Shown: piece after piece, positions 17,973-27,023 of the stretch
Position numbering within the stretch: the first letter of the stretch is position 1
How the letters are laid out: the number at the start of each line of letters is the position of its first letter
Assembly (NCBI GenBank): GCA_947624985.1
Contig: CANQMO010000016.1
Coordinates: 1-64,000 of the forward strand
Source of the DNA: an uncultured Oscillospiraceae bacterium
Lineage (GTDB): Bacteria; Bacillota; Clostridia; Oscillospirales; Oscillospiraceae
Length of the DNA stretch: 64,000 bases
Reading direction: 5' to 3'
Position numbers and translations under genes: made by a program
Notes under the pieces: generated by a model
The model's input: only the letters and a program-made list of their open reading frames with translations
Databases searched by the model: none
Told to the model about the DNA's origin: nothing

Positions 17973-20489
17973 TCATGTGCAATTATAAAAGTTTGCTTCC
18001 TGGAGCGCATAACGTCTGTTGTAGCTTATCAGCACAATCAGGTTTATAGCGACCACAAAGAAAAACATACAGAGTACAAAGAACCAATCCGTATAAGCAA
18101 CACAACGCTCAATGGCGTCTCGAAATAATGACCACGCCCCGGAGAATACATAGTTCGCAAAAGATCGAACCTGATCACGCTCTTGCATATAGCGCCAGCA
18201 CATTAAAACAAACAAGGCCATGGTGCTTCCTGTCAGCGTGTCAGCCGTCGCATTCCTCGTAAGCCATCGCCAGAGGTCTTTCCTTGACATGCCCAATTGG
18301 TACAGAGCCCTATATCTGGCAAGATTCTCTTTTTCCATCGCGGAATAAAGGCCAAATCGAACCAACATGGCCATTAAAAAGCCTGATACACTTAAGATCA
18401 GCGCCAGAAATACCCGCATACCCAATCGTTGTCTTTGTTCCATACGTTCAACACGCCTATTGGAAAGGGGAAGCGGCGACGAGATCTTGGATAGCTCGAC
18501 ATCTGTCTGATACTGAATGGCAGCATCATCACCATATACGAGCACATAACCATACTGACAGGCGCCAAAAATGGCGCGGTAGGTTTCCATGTTGCATATC
18601 AGGCTATTGGGGCGTCCGGGATGGAACATAGTCGGAAAATCATCGTCAAAGGCGTGAATAATACCAGCTATGCGGAGTCTGTGACTTTCGCCGTTTACGT
18701 CTATGGTGAGCGTATCTCCAACGGCGATTTTACTATCGGACAGGATCGTCCCGCTTTCCTGTGTAGCGGAAGCTAGGTCTACATTTATCAGATTGTTATC
18801 CACTACAAAGAAGTCAGGAAGATATAAAATAACATCTCCAGTCTCTAAACTGTCTCCGCTTAATAACTGTGTATCGACCGATTCTGCAAAGAATGGATAG
18901 AGATCGTCTGATATTCCGATCACAGGGGCGTACATCGGCGCGTCAAACCGGGCGCCGACTGTGTTCGCCAGAAACTCTCTGACCATTTCAGCGTATTCCG
19001 TATCGTAGTCGCCAGACGGGACAGCGCCATAATAATCAGAGATGGAATACGCTTGCACAGTCTTGACGCCATAGGCCGTTTTAATTTCGTTCAACGTATC
19101 CTCTGACATGGCGCTTGTCGGAGGATACAAAATCGTAAGCGTACCGTAAGAGTAATCTGACGGATAATTCCGACAGAAAAAATCGTACTCTTCATAGGCG
19201 CTCCACGCCTGATATGCAGAAATGAACACAAAAAGCGCCGTGGCAAATGTCAGCGCGGTGGATAAAATGCTACTTTTGAAATGCGCCAGATTTAAGATAG
19301 AAAAAAGATTTTTTTCATTGAGCCGCCTCCGTCGGTGGAAATTGCCGCTTGCCACCTGTAACTGAGGCTTTCCCCGCAAGGGGATCTGAAACAGCCTTAT
19401 AAGGCCGAAGCCAAAGGCCACGGTGATCCCGGCGGCAAGCAAGGCAACTGTCCGTGTAATGTGCCGGGCGTTCAAAGCAAAACAGAGACCGGCCGCATCG
19501 GAGCGAGTGCGCAACAGCAAATACAACAAATACGGCAGGCCCAATCCACATAGAATACCGATCAAAGACGAGGCCAGAACGGGGACGGCCTTCCCTTGGA
19601 AAAACAACTTTATGATCTGCCCTCGCGTCGCGCCCAGCATACGCATGGAAATGAAACTTTCTTTACGCTTGTTGAGTTCATTGTTTATCAGAATGACAAC
19701 GGCCACGCAACCCGCCAATATGATAATAGTTTGAAGCATGGCTCTGTCCATCTGCGGCGCGTTTTGGTCAGAATACTGAAGGTATGTGAAATCGTTTTTT
19801 ACAAAGCTGCTGTCATCCGGGCAAAGCTGGATCAATGAATCCGCATACTCGACATATTGTGGAAGTAGTTCCACGAATATATATTGTTGCTGGACCGGCA
19901 GTGTATTTTGCTCCAAGAAGAACGATGTGAGCCAATAGTTATTTGATTTCCACAGGGTCGAATAGTTTTTTACAACTCCAGTAAGAGTGAATTCATAGTT
20001 TTTCACTTCGCCATCAACGACATCCTGGACGATGGGAAGCGAAATGGTCTGACCCAGTTCATAAGAATAACCCAATCGTGTCAGAAAAGAAGCCTCTACC
20101 GCAATTTCGTCCGACGCAGCTGGAAAGTGCCCATCCAAAAGAGAGATGTTCCCGATTTCTGCTAGGGACTCATCTATATAGCCAACACCACCGATGAGAC
20201 CTCCTTCTTTGTCCACAGCATAACCGACAATCTCCATCCGCCCGGCCGTCGCTACAGTTGCATGAGAAGAAATGGCTTCCCATGAGTCCTCGTCCACATC
20301 GTAAACTGCCGCATGCCAAGCACCATAGGTAAGCTTTCGCTGCTGCTCTAATGTCGCCTCATAGCTATCAGTGTAAATGACCGTTGAAAGGCTTAACAAA
20401 TATATTGCAAACAATATAACGGCTACGCTTTTGTTACCAGTGTGAAGTCGGAAGTGGCGAGGAGCATAACTGCATCTACTACCATTCAT
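17973..20489 (-). CDS. FtsX/MacB-type ABC transporter permease
   Basis: 838 aa. A first membrane segment (about 22-42) is followed by a large extracytoplasmic domain, a three-helix block with a conserved SMRMLGATRGQIIKLFF turn (FtsX signature), a second extracytoplasmic domain and a C-terminal membrane block. This duplicated layout fits permeases of lipoprotein- or peptide-handling ABC systems. ATG overlaps the ATPase stop (ATGA). With the linked two-component system it probably belongs to an antimicrobial-peptide or cell-envelope stress module; substrate not known. Confidence 0.9.
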   Translation of the reverse strand: MNGSRCSYAPRHFRLHTGNKSVAVILFAIYLLSLSTVIYTDSYEATLEQQRKLTYGAWHAAVYDVDEDSWEAISSHATVATAGRMEIVGYAVDKEGGLIGGVGYIDESLAEIGNISLLDGHFPAASDEIAVEASFLTRLGYSYELGQTISLPIVQDVVDGEVKNYEFTLTGVVKNYSTLWKSNNYWLTSFFLEQNTLPVQQQYIFVELLPQYVEYADSLIQLCPDDSSFVKNDFTYLQYSDQNAPQMDRAMLQTIIILAGCVAVVILINNELNKRKESFISMRMLGATRGQIIKLFFQGKAVPVLASSLIGILCGLGLPYLLYLLLRTRSDAAGLCFALNARHITRTVALLAAGITVAFGFGLIRLFQIPLRGKPQLQVASGNFHRRRRLNEKNLFSILNLAHFKSSILSTALTFATALFVFISAYQAWSAYEEYDFFCRNYPSDYSYGTLTILYPPTSAMSEDTLNEIKTAYGVKTVQAYSISDYYGAVPSGDYDTEYAEMVREFLANTVGARFDAPMYAPVIGISDDLYPFFAESVDTQLLSGDSLETGDVILYLPDFFVVDNNLINVDLASATQESGTILSDSKIAVGDTLTIDVNGESHRLRIAGIIHAFDDDFPTMFHPGRPNSLICNMETYRAIFGACQYGYVLVYGDDAAIQYQTDVELSKISSPLPLSNRRVERMEQRQRLGMRVFLALILSVSGFLMAMLVRFGLYSAMEKENLARYRALYQLGMSRKDLWRWLTRNATADTLTGSTMALFVLMCWRYMQERDQVRSFANYVFSGAWSLFRDAIERCVAYTDWFFVLCMFFFVVAINLIVLISYNRRYALQEANFYNCT

Positions 20490-21178
20490 AAATCGTCACC
20501 ACCTACATCGGAAAGAATATGCCCATCTTCAAGAGTAATGATGCGTCCTGCAGAACGGGCAATTTCCAAGTCGTGCGTAACCAACAAAATCGTCTGCCGG
20601 AAGAAACGATGGGAGAAATGAAGAAGAGCCATTAGCTCATCACCATTGCGCCGGTCCAAGTTTCCGGTGGGCTCATCTGCCAGAAGGATAGCGGGCTTGT
20701 GAGCTAGCGCTCTCGCTACGGCTGTCCGCTGCTGTTCCCCGCCAGAGAGTTCAGCGGGGTATTTCTCTTGCATGGAAATAAGCCCTAATTTTTCCATGAC
20801 CTGGTCAGTGAAATTCCTATCAGGTCGTTTCCGGTCCAAATAGGATGGCAAGCAAATGTTTTCATACACCGTCAATTCTGGAATGAGATTGAAAAACTGA
20901 AACACATAGCCGATATTCCGCCGGCGAAAAGCTGTCCGGGCCGAATCTGGCATAGCATATAGGTCCTGTCCTTTGACAATCACGTTACCGCCGCTGGGAG
21001 CCTCCAATCCTCCAATGGTATTCAAGAGAGTTGATTTTCCCGAGCCACTACGGCCTATGATAGCGGTAAAGCTACCTTCCGAAACGGAAAAGCTGACATT
21101 ACTTAAAGCATAGGTTTTAGAAGTCTGATGTCCGTAAGCTTTCGTCAGCTTTGAAACAGAAAGAATCGTATCGTTCAT
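20486..21178 (-). CDS. ABC transporter ATP-binding protein (LolD/MacB/BceA type)
   Basis: 230 aa. Walker A GRSGSGKST, Q-loop FQFFNLIPELT, signature LSGGEQQRTAVARAL and Walker B ILLADEPTGNLD are intact. FFNLIPELT and DEPTGNLD are typical of ATPases that pair with FtsX-type permeases. It overlaps both neighbours by four bases, so the cassette is translationally coupled. Confidence 0.95.
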   Translation of the reverse strand: MNDTILSVSKLTKAYGHQTSKTYALSNVSFSVSEGSFTAIIGRSGSGKSTLLNTIGGLEAPSGGNVIVKGQDLYAMPDSARTAFRRRNIGYVFQFFNLIPELTVYENICLPSYLDRKRPDRNFTDQVMEKLGLISMQEKYPAELSGGEQQRTAVARALAHKPAILLADEPTGNLDRRNGDELMALLHFSHRFFRQTILLVTHDLEIARSAGRIITLEDGHILSDVGGDDL

Positions 21179-21786
21179 GGTGTCGTGCCAGTCGCCCCCT
21201 CAACTTTAATAATATCTGTCCCTTCAGCCAATTGCACAAGCTCTTCTTCTGTCAGATTTCCAAAAATCCGACAATAAAAACCTGCCTGTTCCCACTCAAG
21301 AACATAGTCGCCCTCTTCAATCTGCTGCATATTGGAAGTCATGTATTCATTCAAGCCAGGATAGTTAACTATCTGTCCGTGGTACACAAAACAAATGCCA
21401 TCTTTTTTCCCGATTTGTACTTCAGTCTGATCTGCCACGTCTATTACCTCAGATTTTTCAGACTGTACCTCCAGCACAACATGGTATTTTCCATCCTGAC
21501 TACCATAGCAAGTCTGTTGGCATCCAGGCATATTGATGAGAATGATCGTTTTGTTAAACTTATTGGTATCAACCGCCAAGGACGCGGAAATATCATCCAA
21601 TAGTTCAGGAAGGATCGGCGCAGGTTTTGAAGTATCCTCTGATAAGGGTGTGGCAGACGGAGAAGCAGCACTGGATGATGCTTCACCGCTGACATCATTC
21701 TTTTGACTGGTGCAAACAACAAGTATTCCTAGAATACTAACAAGCAGCAGAACAAAAATATAAAATAAAAAAGACCTTTGACGCAT
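21175..21786 (-). CDS. Membrane-anchored DUF4367-like protein
   Basis: 203 aa. One N-terminal hydrophobic segment (about 5-27), a Ser/Ala/Pro linker, then an extracytoplasmic domain ending GDYVLEWEQAGFYCRIFGNLTEEEL, the pattern of DUF4367-type domains. A Cys follows the hydrophobic segment but the preceding residues (ILVVC) are a poor lipobox. ATG 21786 follows GGAGG. Placed between kinase and transporter genes, it may help sense or present the substrate; that role is inferred. Confidence 0.75.
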   Translation of the reverse strand: MRQRSFLFYIFVLLLVSILGILVVCTSQKNDVSGEASSSAASPSATPLSEDTSKPAPILPELLDDISASLAVDTNKFNKTIILINMPGCQQTCYGSQDGKYHVVLEVQSEKSEVIDVADQTEVQIGKKDGICFVYHGQIVNYPGLNEYMTSNMQQIEEGDYVLEWEQAGFYCRIFGNLTEEELVQLAEGTDIIKVEGATGTTP

Positions 21787-21859
21787 GGATAGACCTCCAT
21801 TCCATAGTGAGATTATCCAGTAGTATACGTCAAAGGCGTTACATGAACGTGACAAGTGA

Positions 21860-23068
21860 TCAACTTGCTGTGCTGCCATAAATGCTTTGAGGATCTAAAC
21901 GTGGGAACAATATGTGGAATTCTGCCCCGCCTTCCGGGCGGTTTTGAGCTGTTATACTGCCATAATGCATCTTTATGACCTCGTTGGCAATTGCCAAACC
22001 AAGTCCATCTCCTTCCTGGGAACTTCTGCCTCTGAAGGAGTAGCGTTCAAAAAGCTCTTTCTCAATGTCGCGACTAAAACCGCTTCCTTCATCTTGAATG
22101 AGTACGCGGTTATTCTGACTGCCGCTATCATAAGTGATAGTGATGTGGCTGTCGCGCGAATGTTCTATGGAGTTTTTGAGAAGATTTCCTATTGCTTCCT
22201 TCATCCAAAAAACATCACAGTACCATTGGATATCCCCTGGGCCTTGAAGGTGCATTTCGACTCCATTATTCCAGGCTATGAGGTCAAGCTCATTTATGAC
22301 AGTTTCAATAAGGTCATGGGCAAGAACAGGTTCAAAATGCGCTTTTTGCTTATTACAGTCAAATCTGCCTAATTGAAGAAGATCTCGAATCATTCCAGTC
22401 ATCTTATCGACTTCGGCTAGGCAGATCTTCATAGGCTCAGCGGCGGCTTGAATATGTATTTCCGACCTCTCACATACAGTGCGAATCACTGTCAGGGGTG
22501 TTTTTAATTGGTGAGAAATATCCTCCATATAATGCATGATACGGGCGCTGTCTTCTTCGTGAATGATTCTTTGCCGGTTAAGGTTTATTTTCAGCGTTGT
22601 GATTGCTTGCAAAATCGGAGCAGGGGTATAACTTGAGCCTGGGAGTTCGATTTTGTCTGATGAAATCCATTCAACGACAGCGTCTGTATCCTTGAAATAA
22701 GTGAGTCTCTTATGATTGAAATATAACTTCCATGCAAGCACAAGAAAACACATTACCAGCAAAACGGAAAGTATCAGCGTTCGATATGGATGGAGAAATA
22801 GTGATAAATAGGTCTTTGCATAACCGGCTTCCCGCAAAGTGGTCATTCCAAGTTCATATGTTGCTGTTCCGTTATCTGAAAGCAAACCGTTCAAGCCTCG
22901 TTGCAGTTCTCTTTCGTCGAGATACGGTGATAGCCCTCCCAGCATGACAACACTTCGTTGGTAAGACAGATACAGCGCATAGGCTACAAAAGTAAAACAT
23001 ACCAGCAAGACCATGACAGCAAAAAACGCAAGCAGCCGACCGTCATGCCTTTCATTTTGCCGTTGCAT
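21860..23068 (-). CDS. Sensor histidine kinase of the island module
   Basis: 402 aa. Two membrane segments (about 14-36 and 95-115) bracket a short extracytoplasmic loop of about 60 residues; then the HisKA box with phosphoacceptor His in DISHQLKTPLTV and HATPase motifs (GNLLKNSIEHS, DEGSGF, GDGLGLAIANEV). ATG 23068 follows AGGAGGGG. The start lies inside the 3' end of the response-regulator gene (17-base overlap). No HAMP domain is evident, as in many kinases linked to peptide-responsive ABC transporters. Confidence 0.93.
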   Translation of the reverse strand: MQRQNERHDGRLLAFFAVMVLLVCFTFVAYALYLSYQRSVVMLGGLSPYLDERELQRGLNGLLSDNGTATYELGMTTLREAGYAKTYLSLFLHPYRTLILSVLLVMCFLVLAWKLYFNHKRLTYFKDTDAVVEWISSDKIELPGSSYTPAPILQAITTLKINLNRQRIIHEEDSARIMHYMEDISHQLKTPLTVIRTVCERSEIHIQAAAEPMKICLAEVDKMTGMIRDLLQLGRFDCNKQKAHFEPVLAHDLIETVINELDLIAWNNGVEMHLQGPGDIQWYCDVFWMKEAIGNLLKNSIEHSRDSHITITYDSGSQNNRVLIQDEGSGFSRDIEKELFERYSFRGRSSQEGDGLGLAIANEVIKMHYGSITAQNRPEGGAEFHILFPRLDPQSIYGSTAS

Positions 23069-23765
23069 GTGGACCCCTCCTGACCTCGACATTCCAGCGG
23101 TATCCGATCCCTTTTACCGTGTCAATATAGGGCGTGTCGCCGTATGAACCGAGTTTCTTTCTTAATCTGGAAACGAGAACTGATAGAGTATTATTCTCAA
23201 CAAAGTCCTCCTTATAATCCCACACCAGCTCTAGCAGTAAGCCTCTCGGCATAATCCGTCCATTGCTGTTTGCTAGTGCCGAGCATAACAAAAACTCTGT
23301 TTCTCCCGCTGCTATTGCTATTTCGCCCTTATAAATCATGTGGTGCAGAAGATCGATCTGGATGTCTCCGCTTAACAAAACGACACTGTCAGACCGTTCA
23401 GACCATTCTTGCCTCCGAAGTTGAGATGAGATTCTCGACATAAGTACTCGGAGAGAAAATGGCTTGGTAACATAATCATCCGCTCCGCACTGAAGACCAT
23501 ACACTATATTATCTTCGCTGTCAAAAGCGGTGAGCATAATGATCGGGGTCGTATATGAGTTTCTTATCTTTTGACACAGCTCGAATCCATTGCAGTCTGG
23601 AAGCCCCACGTCCAAAAGGCAAACGTCATATGAATTCTCACGTATTCTTGCCATAGCGTCCTGAGCGCAACTCGCGATGTCAGCAAGACACCGCTGGTCC
23701 GCCAAATAAGCCTGTATCTCAGTTGCAAGTTTTCGATTGTCCTCTACGATTAAAATCTTATTCAT
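23052..23765 (-). CDS. OmpR-family response regulator of the island module
   Basis: 237 aa. Receiver domain (VEDNRK, phospho-Asp in CLLDVGLPD, Lys in TKPFSLRVL) and winged-helix effector (RGLLLELVWD, TLSVLVSRLRKKLG, VKGIGYRWNVE). First gene of the five-gene module. ATG 23765 follows GAGGTGGGG; the extension to 23825 is not needed. It probably controls the ABC genes, as in related cassettes. Confidence 0.94.
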   Translation of the reverse strand: MNKILIVEDNRKLATEIQAYLADQRCLADIASCAQDAMARIRENSYDVCLLDVGLPDCNGFELCQKIRNSYTTPIIMLTAFDSEDNIVYGLQCGADDYVTKPFSLRVLMSRISSQLRRQEWSERSDSVVLLSGDIQIDLLHHMIYKGEIAIAAGETEFLLCSALANSNGRIMPRGLLLELVWDYKEDFVENNTLSVLVSRLRKKLGSYGDTPYIDTVKGIGYRWNVEVRRGPHATAK

Positions 23766-23940
23766 TTTCCCCACCTCAATAGGAAGCTGGAACTCACTTC
23801 GGTAAGGCATAACCTTTGATCCCATTTTGTGACATGGCTAGTATAGCATATTGCTGACTCCACATTCAATACAGTTCAGGCTCCGCGTTTTATGCCTTTT
23901 TAATACTACTTTTGACAAGTACTCACTTGGGGAAAGGGAA

Positions 23941-23999
23941 AACGGCTCTGACCGACGATGAGACCTCGCATGCGAGTACTCAGGATCTTCAGAGCCGTT
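23941..23999 (-). terminator. Hairpin following tRNA-Leu
   Basis: AACGGCTCTGA (23941-23951) pairs with TCAGAGCCGTT (23989-23999); a nested CTCGCATGCGAG palindrome lies in the loop. On the minus strand it ends in TTTTCCCTTT, 7 bases past the tRNA 3' end. Confidence 0.6.
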
Positions 24000-24006
24000 C
24001 TGGCAC

Positions 24007-24094
24007 TGGTGCCGGCGGCGGGGCTCGAACCCGCACGTCCACAGTGGACAAGGGATTTTAAGTCCCTGGTGTCTGCCAATTCCACCACGCCGGC
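24007..24094 (-). tRNA. tRNA-Leu(UAA), CCA encoded
   Basis: Minus-strand sequence begins GCCGGCGTGGTGGAATTGG and ends in GCCGGCACCA, with a 7-bp acceptor stem, long class II variable arm, T-arm GGTTCGAGCCC and anticodon loop CTTAAAA (anticodon UAA). Length 88 with encoded CCA. All domains pair properly. Confidence 0.95.
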
Positions 24095-24104
24095 GCACGC
24101 TAAC

Positions 24105-24133
24105 AGAATACACCCTCAAACCAAAGAAGTCAA
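24105..24133 (-). promoter_or_regulatory. Promoter of tRNA-Leu
   Basis: Minus-strand TTGACT (24133-24128), 17-bp spacer, TATTCT (24110-24105), 10 bases before the mature 5' end. Divergent from the mnmG promoter. Confidence 0.65.
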
Positions 24134-24147
24134 CGCCGCCCCGCCTC

Positions 24148-24176
24148 TTGCGGCGGGCGGAAAATTGCGCTACAAT
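24148..24176 (+). promoter_or_regulatory. Promoter of mnmG, possibly giving a leaderless mRNA
   Basis: TTGCGG (24148-24153), 17-bp spacer, TACAAT (24171-24176). The ATG of mnmG lies at 24184, 7 bases after the -10 box, where transcription would normally begin. No Shine-Dalgarno sequence is present in the few bases between. Confidence 0.5.
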
Positions 24177-24183
24177 AGCGGCT

Positions 24184-25986
24184 ATGAGAACATACGACGC
24201 GGGACAATTCGATATCGTGGTCATCGGCGCGGGGCACGCCGGTATCGAGGCGGCGCTGGCCGGGGCCCGGCTGGGTCTGGAGACGGTGTGCTTCACCGTC
24301 AGTCTGGACGCGGTGGGCAATATGCCCTGTAACCCGGCCATCGGTGGCACCGGCAAGGGCCATCTGGTCCGGGAGCTGGACGCTCTGGGCGGCGAGATGG
24401 GCCGCGCCGCGGACAAAGCCTGCATCCAGTACCGGATGCTGAATCTGGGCAAGGGCCCCGCCGTCCACTCCCTCCGGGCCCAGGCTGACCGCCGCCGCTA
24501 CCAGGAGGTGATGAAGCACACGCTGGAGCGGCAGGAGCACCTGCACCTGCGCCAGGGCGAGGTGACCGCCATCGGCGTGGAGGACGGCCATGTGGTCTCC
24601 GTCACCACCGACAAGGGCGCGGTGCTGCGCACAAAGGCCGTCGTGATCGCCTCCGGCACCTATCTGGGGGGCCGGACCATCACCGGCGAGGCGGTGCGCG
24701 CCTCCGGGCCGGACGGTCTGGCCGCGGCGCTGCCCCTGACCGACTGCCTCCGGAGCCTGGGCCTGCGGCTGCGCCGGTTCAAGACCGGCACCCCGCCCCG
24801 TATCAACGCCCGGACCGTGGACTTCTCCAAGATGGAGATCCAGTACGGCGATGCCGACCCCCAGCCCTTCTCCTTCTCCACGGCGGCGCCCCCGGCCAAC
24901 CGGGCCGTTTGCTACCTGACCTACACCAATGACCGGACCCATCAGATCATCCGGGACAATCTGGACCGGAGCCCCCTCTACGACGGGGTCATCCAGGGGG
25001 TGGGGCCCCGGTACTGCCCTAGTATCGAGACCAAGATCGTCACCTTCCCGGACAAGCCCCGGCACCAGCTTTTCATCGAGCCCATGGGACTGGACACCGA
25101 GGAGCTCTACATCCAGGGCCTGTCCTCCTCCCTGCCGGAGGACGTGCAGATCGCCATGGTCCACACCATCCCCGGGCTGGAGCACGCGGAGCTCACCCGC
25201 CCGGCCTACGCCATCGAATACGACTGCGTGGACCCCACGGAGCTTTACGCCACGCTGGAGAGCAAGAAGATCGCGGGCCTGTACGGCGCCGGACAGTTCA
25301 ACGGCTCCTCCGGCTACGAGGAGGCCGCCGTTCAGGGCTGGGTGGCGGGGGTCAACGCCGCCCGGAAGATACAGGGCCAGGACCCGGTGATCATCCGCCG
25401 GGACCAGGGCTATATCGGCGCGCTCATCGACGATCTGGTCACCAAGGGCACCGAGGAGCCCTACCGGATGATGACCAGCCGGAGCGAATACCGGCTGCTG
25501 CACCGGCAGGATAACGCCGACTATCGACTTGCATATATCGGTCACGACGTGGGTCTGGTCAGCGATGGGCAATATCAGGCGGTTTTGAATAAATATGCAC
25601 AAGTGGACGCCGAGATAGAACGGCTGAAAAAAGGAAAGCTCTACCAGCTTCTGAAAAGACCCGAAAATACCTACGATTCTCTGGCCGATCAGGAATCGGA
25701 CCGGCCGGACCTGCCGCGGGCCATTGTTGAGGAAGTGGAAATATCCATTAAATATGAGGGATATATTCAGCGGCAGCTCCGGGAGGTGGCGGCCTTTTCC
25801 CGGATGGAAGAAAAGCGTATACCGATGAATATCGACTACGAGGCCGTTCCGGGCCTGCGGACCGAGGCCCGGCAGAAGCTGACCGCCATCCGGCCCGCCA
25901 GCTTCGGGCAGGCCAGCCGGATCTCCGGCGTGTCGCCGGCGGACCTGACCGCCCTGATGATCTGGGTGGAGAAGGACAAAACATGA
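24184..25986 (+). CDS. mnmG: tRNA uridine-5-carboxymethylaminomethyl(34) synthesis enzyme
   Basis: 600 aa. With MnmE it installs the cmnm5/nm5 group at wobble U34 of tRNAs. The FAD-binding GAGHAG is at residues 15-20; conserved CNPAIGG, the GxGPRYCPS/E region ([12 protein letters not shown]) and the C-terminal MnmE-interacting helical domain are present. Start ATG 24184 gives the usual few residues before the dinucleotide fold; no ribosome binding site precedes it. A stretch around 25,530-25,830 is noticeably more AT-rich than the rest of the gene. Confidence 0.97.
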   Translation: MRTYDAGQFDIVVIGAGHAGIEAALAGARLGLETVCFTVSLDAVGNMPCNPAIGGTGKGHLVRELDALGGEMGRAADKACIQYRMLNLGKGPAVHSLRAQADRRRYQEVMKHTLERQEHLHLRQGEVTAIGVEDGHVVSVTTDKGAVLRTKAVVIASGTYLGGRTITGEAVRASGPDGLAAALPLTDCLRSLGLRLRRFKTGTPPRINARTVDFSKMEIQYGDADPQPFSFSTAAPPANRAVCYLTYTNDRTHQIIRDNLDRSPLYDGVIQGVGPRYCPSIETKIVTFPDKPRHQLFIEPMGLDTEELYIQGLSSSLPEDVQIAMVHTIPGLEHAELTRPAYAIEYDCVDPTELYATLESKKIAGLYGAGQFNGSSGYEEAAVQGWVAGVNAARKIQGQDPVIIRRDQGYIGALIDDLVTKGTEEPYRMMTSRSEYRLLHRQDNADYRLAYIGHDVGLVSDGQYQAVLNKYAQVDAEIERLKKGKLYQLLKRPENTYDSLADQESDRPDLPRAIVEEVEISIKYEGYIQRQLREVAAFSRMEEKRIPMNIDYEAVPGLRTEARQKLTAIRPASFGQASRISGVSPADLTALMIWVEKDKT

Positions 25987-25991
25987 TGTGA

Positions 25992-26017
25992 GCCGCCCGC
26001 CGTATACGGCGGGCGGC
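25992..26017. terminator. Perfect palindromic hairpin after mnmG
   Basis: GCCGCCCGCCGTA / TACGGCGGGCGGC, 13 bp arms, followed by GTCTTG on the plus strand. Confidence 0.7.
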
Positions 26018-26100
26018 GTCTTGCAAAAGAGAGCAAGGGATGTCAGGACGGGACCGGCAGGGAAACGGTATGATGGACCCGCACGGAAGGAGGCGCACAA

Positions 26101-26970
26101 ATGGACTGGATGACCGGTTTTCAGCGGGCGCTGGACTACATCGAGGCGCACCTGCAGGGAGAGCTGGACGTGGCGGCCGCCGCCCGGGAGGCGGCCTGTT
26201 CGCCCTTCTACTTCCAGCGGCTTTTTGGCATCCTGTGCGGCATGAGCCTGGGAGAGTACGTCCGGGCCCGGCGGCTGACCCTGGCCGGCAGGGACCTGGC
26301 CGCCGGCGGCGCAAAGGTGCTGGACACGGCCCTGCAGTACGGCTACGACAGCCCCGAGAGCTTTGCTCGGGCCTTTCAGCGGTTCCACGGCGTCACGCCC
26401 TCGGAGGCCCGCCGGGGCGCGCCGCTGAAGTCCTTTGCGCCTCTGTCCGTGCAGATCACTTTGAAAGGCGGTCAGATCATGGACTACAAGATCGTAGACA
26501 AACCATCCTTCACCCTGCTGGAGCGGGTGGAGCGGCACAGCGTGGCGGACGGTCGGAACGAGAACACCATTCCGGACTTCTGGACCCGGACTCAGGCCGA
26601 CGGGACGCTGGAAAGGCTGCTGGCCCAGGCACCGGACAAGACGTATCTTTTCGGCGTCTGCTATGGCAATCAGCCGACGGACGACAAGACCTTCGACTAC
26701 GCCATCGCCGCGCCGGCGGACCCGTCTGCGCCCGTGCCCGAGGGCTTCCGTCTGGCAGAGATACCTGCCCGGACCTGGGCGGTATTCCCCTGCCTGGGCC
26801 CAATGCCGGAGGCTATACAGAGCCTGTGGCACCGGATCATCACGGAGTTTTTCCCCGGTTCCGAGTATGAGCCCACCTATGAGCTGGACATGGAGGCATA
26901 CCCCGTCGGGGACATGTCGGCGGAGGACTATCCCAGCGAGATCTGGGTCCCGGTGAGAAAAAAGAAATAA
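26101..26970 (+). CDS. AraC-family regulator with GyrI-like effector domain
   Basis: 289 aa. Residues 1-105 are the AraC HTH pair (DVAAAAREAACSPFYFQRLF, TALQYGYDSPESFARAF, GVTPSEAR); residues 120-289 form a GyrI-like/bacterial effector-binding domain (YKIVDKPSFTLLERVE ... YELDMEAYP). This SoxS/Rob-like architecture usually senses small hydrophobic or aromatic compounds. GGAAGGAGG precedes ATG 26101. No clear target operon next to it. Confidence 0.93.
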   Translation: MDWMTGFQRALDYIEAHLQGELDVAAAAREAACSPFYFQRLFGILCGMSLGEYVRARRLTLAGRDLAAGGAKVLDTALQYGYDSPESFARAFQRFHGVTPSEARRGAPLKSFAPLSVQITLKGGQIMDYKIVDKPSFTLLERVERHSVADGRNENTIPDFWTRTQADGTLERLLAQAPDKTYLFGVCYGNQPTDDKTFDYAIAAPADPSAPVPEGFRLAEIPARTWAVFPCLGPMPEAIQSLWHRIITEFFPGSEYEPTYELDMEAYPVGDMSAEDYPSEIWVPVRKKK

Positions 26971-26976
26971 GGACAG

Positions 26977-27008
26977 CGCCGCCGCGGGAGCCATGCCCCG
27001 CGGCGGCG
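26977..27008 (+). terminator. Rho-independent terminator
   Basis: CGCCGCCGCGGG / CCCGCGGCGGCG stem, then GTCATGATGG and a run of seven T. Shared by the convergent AraC and Cof-hydrolase genes. Confidence 0.8.
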
Positions 27009-27023
27009 TCATGATGGTTTTTT

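Larger units (their letters stand above)
17930..23830. other. AT-richer island carrying a TCS/ABC module
   Basis: Base composition and codon use change visibly at both ends: codons ending in A/T are frequent here, whereas flanking genes are dominated by C/G endings. The island holds exactly one functional module (response regulator, kinase, anchored protein, ABC ATPase, FtsX-type permease) and ends close to a tRNA-Leu gene. No transposase, integrase or flanking repeat was seen. Horizontal acquisition is inferred. Confidence 0.6.

Noticed and set aside
24130-27012. Minus-strand ORF of 960 codons over mnmG and the AraC gene
   Set aside because: It spans two well-supported opposite-strand genes and an intergenic terminator, and has no recognisable domain.
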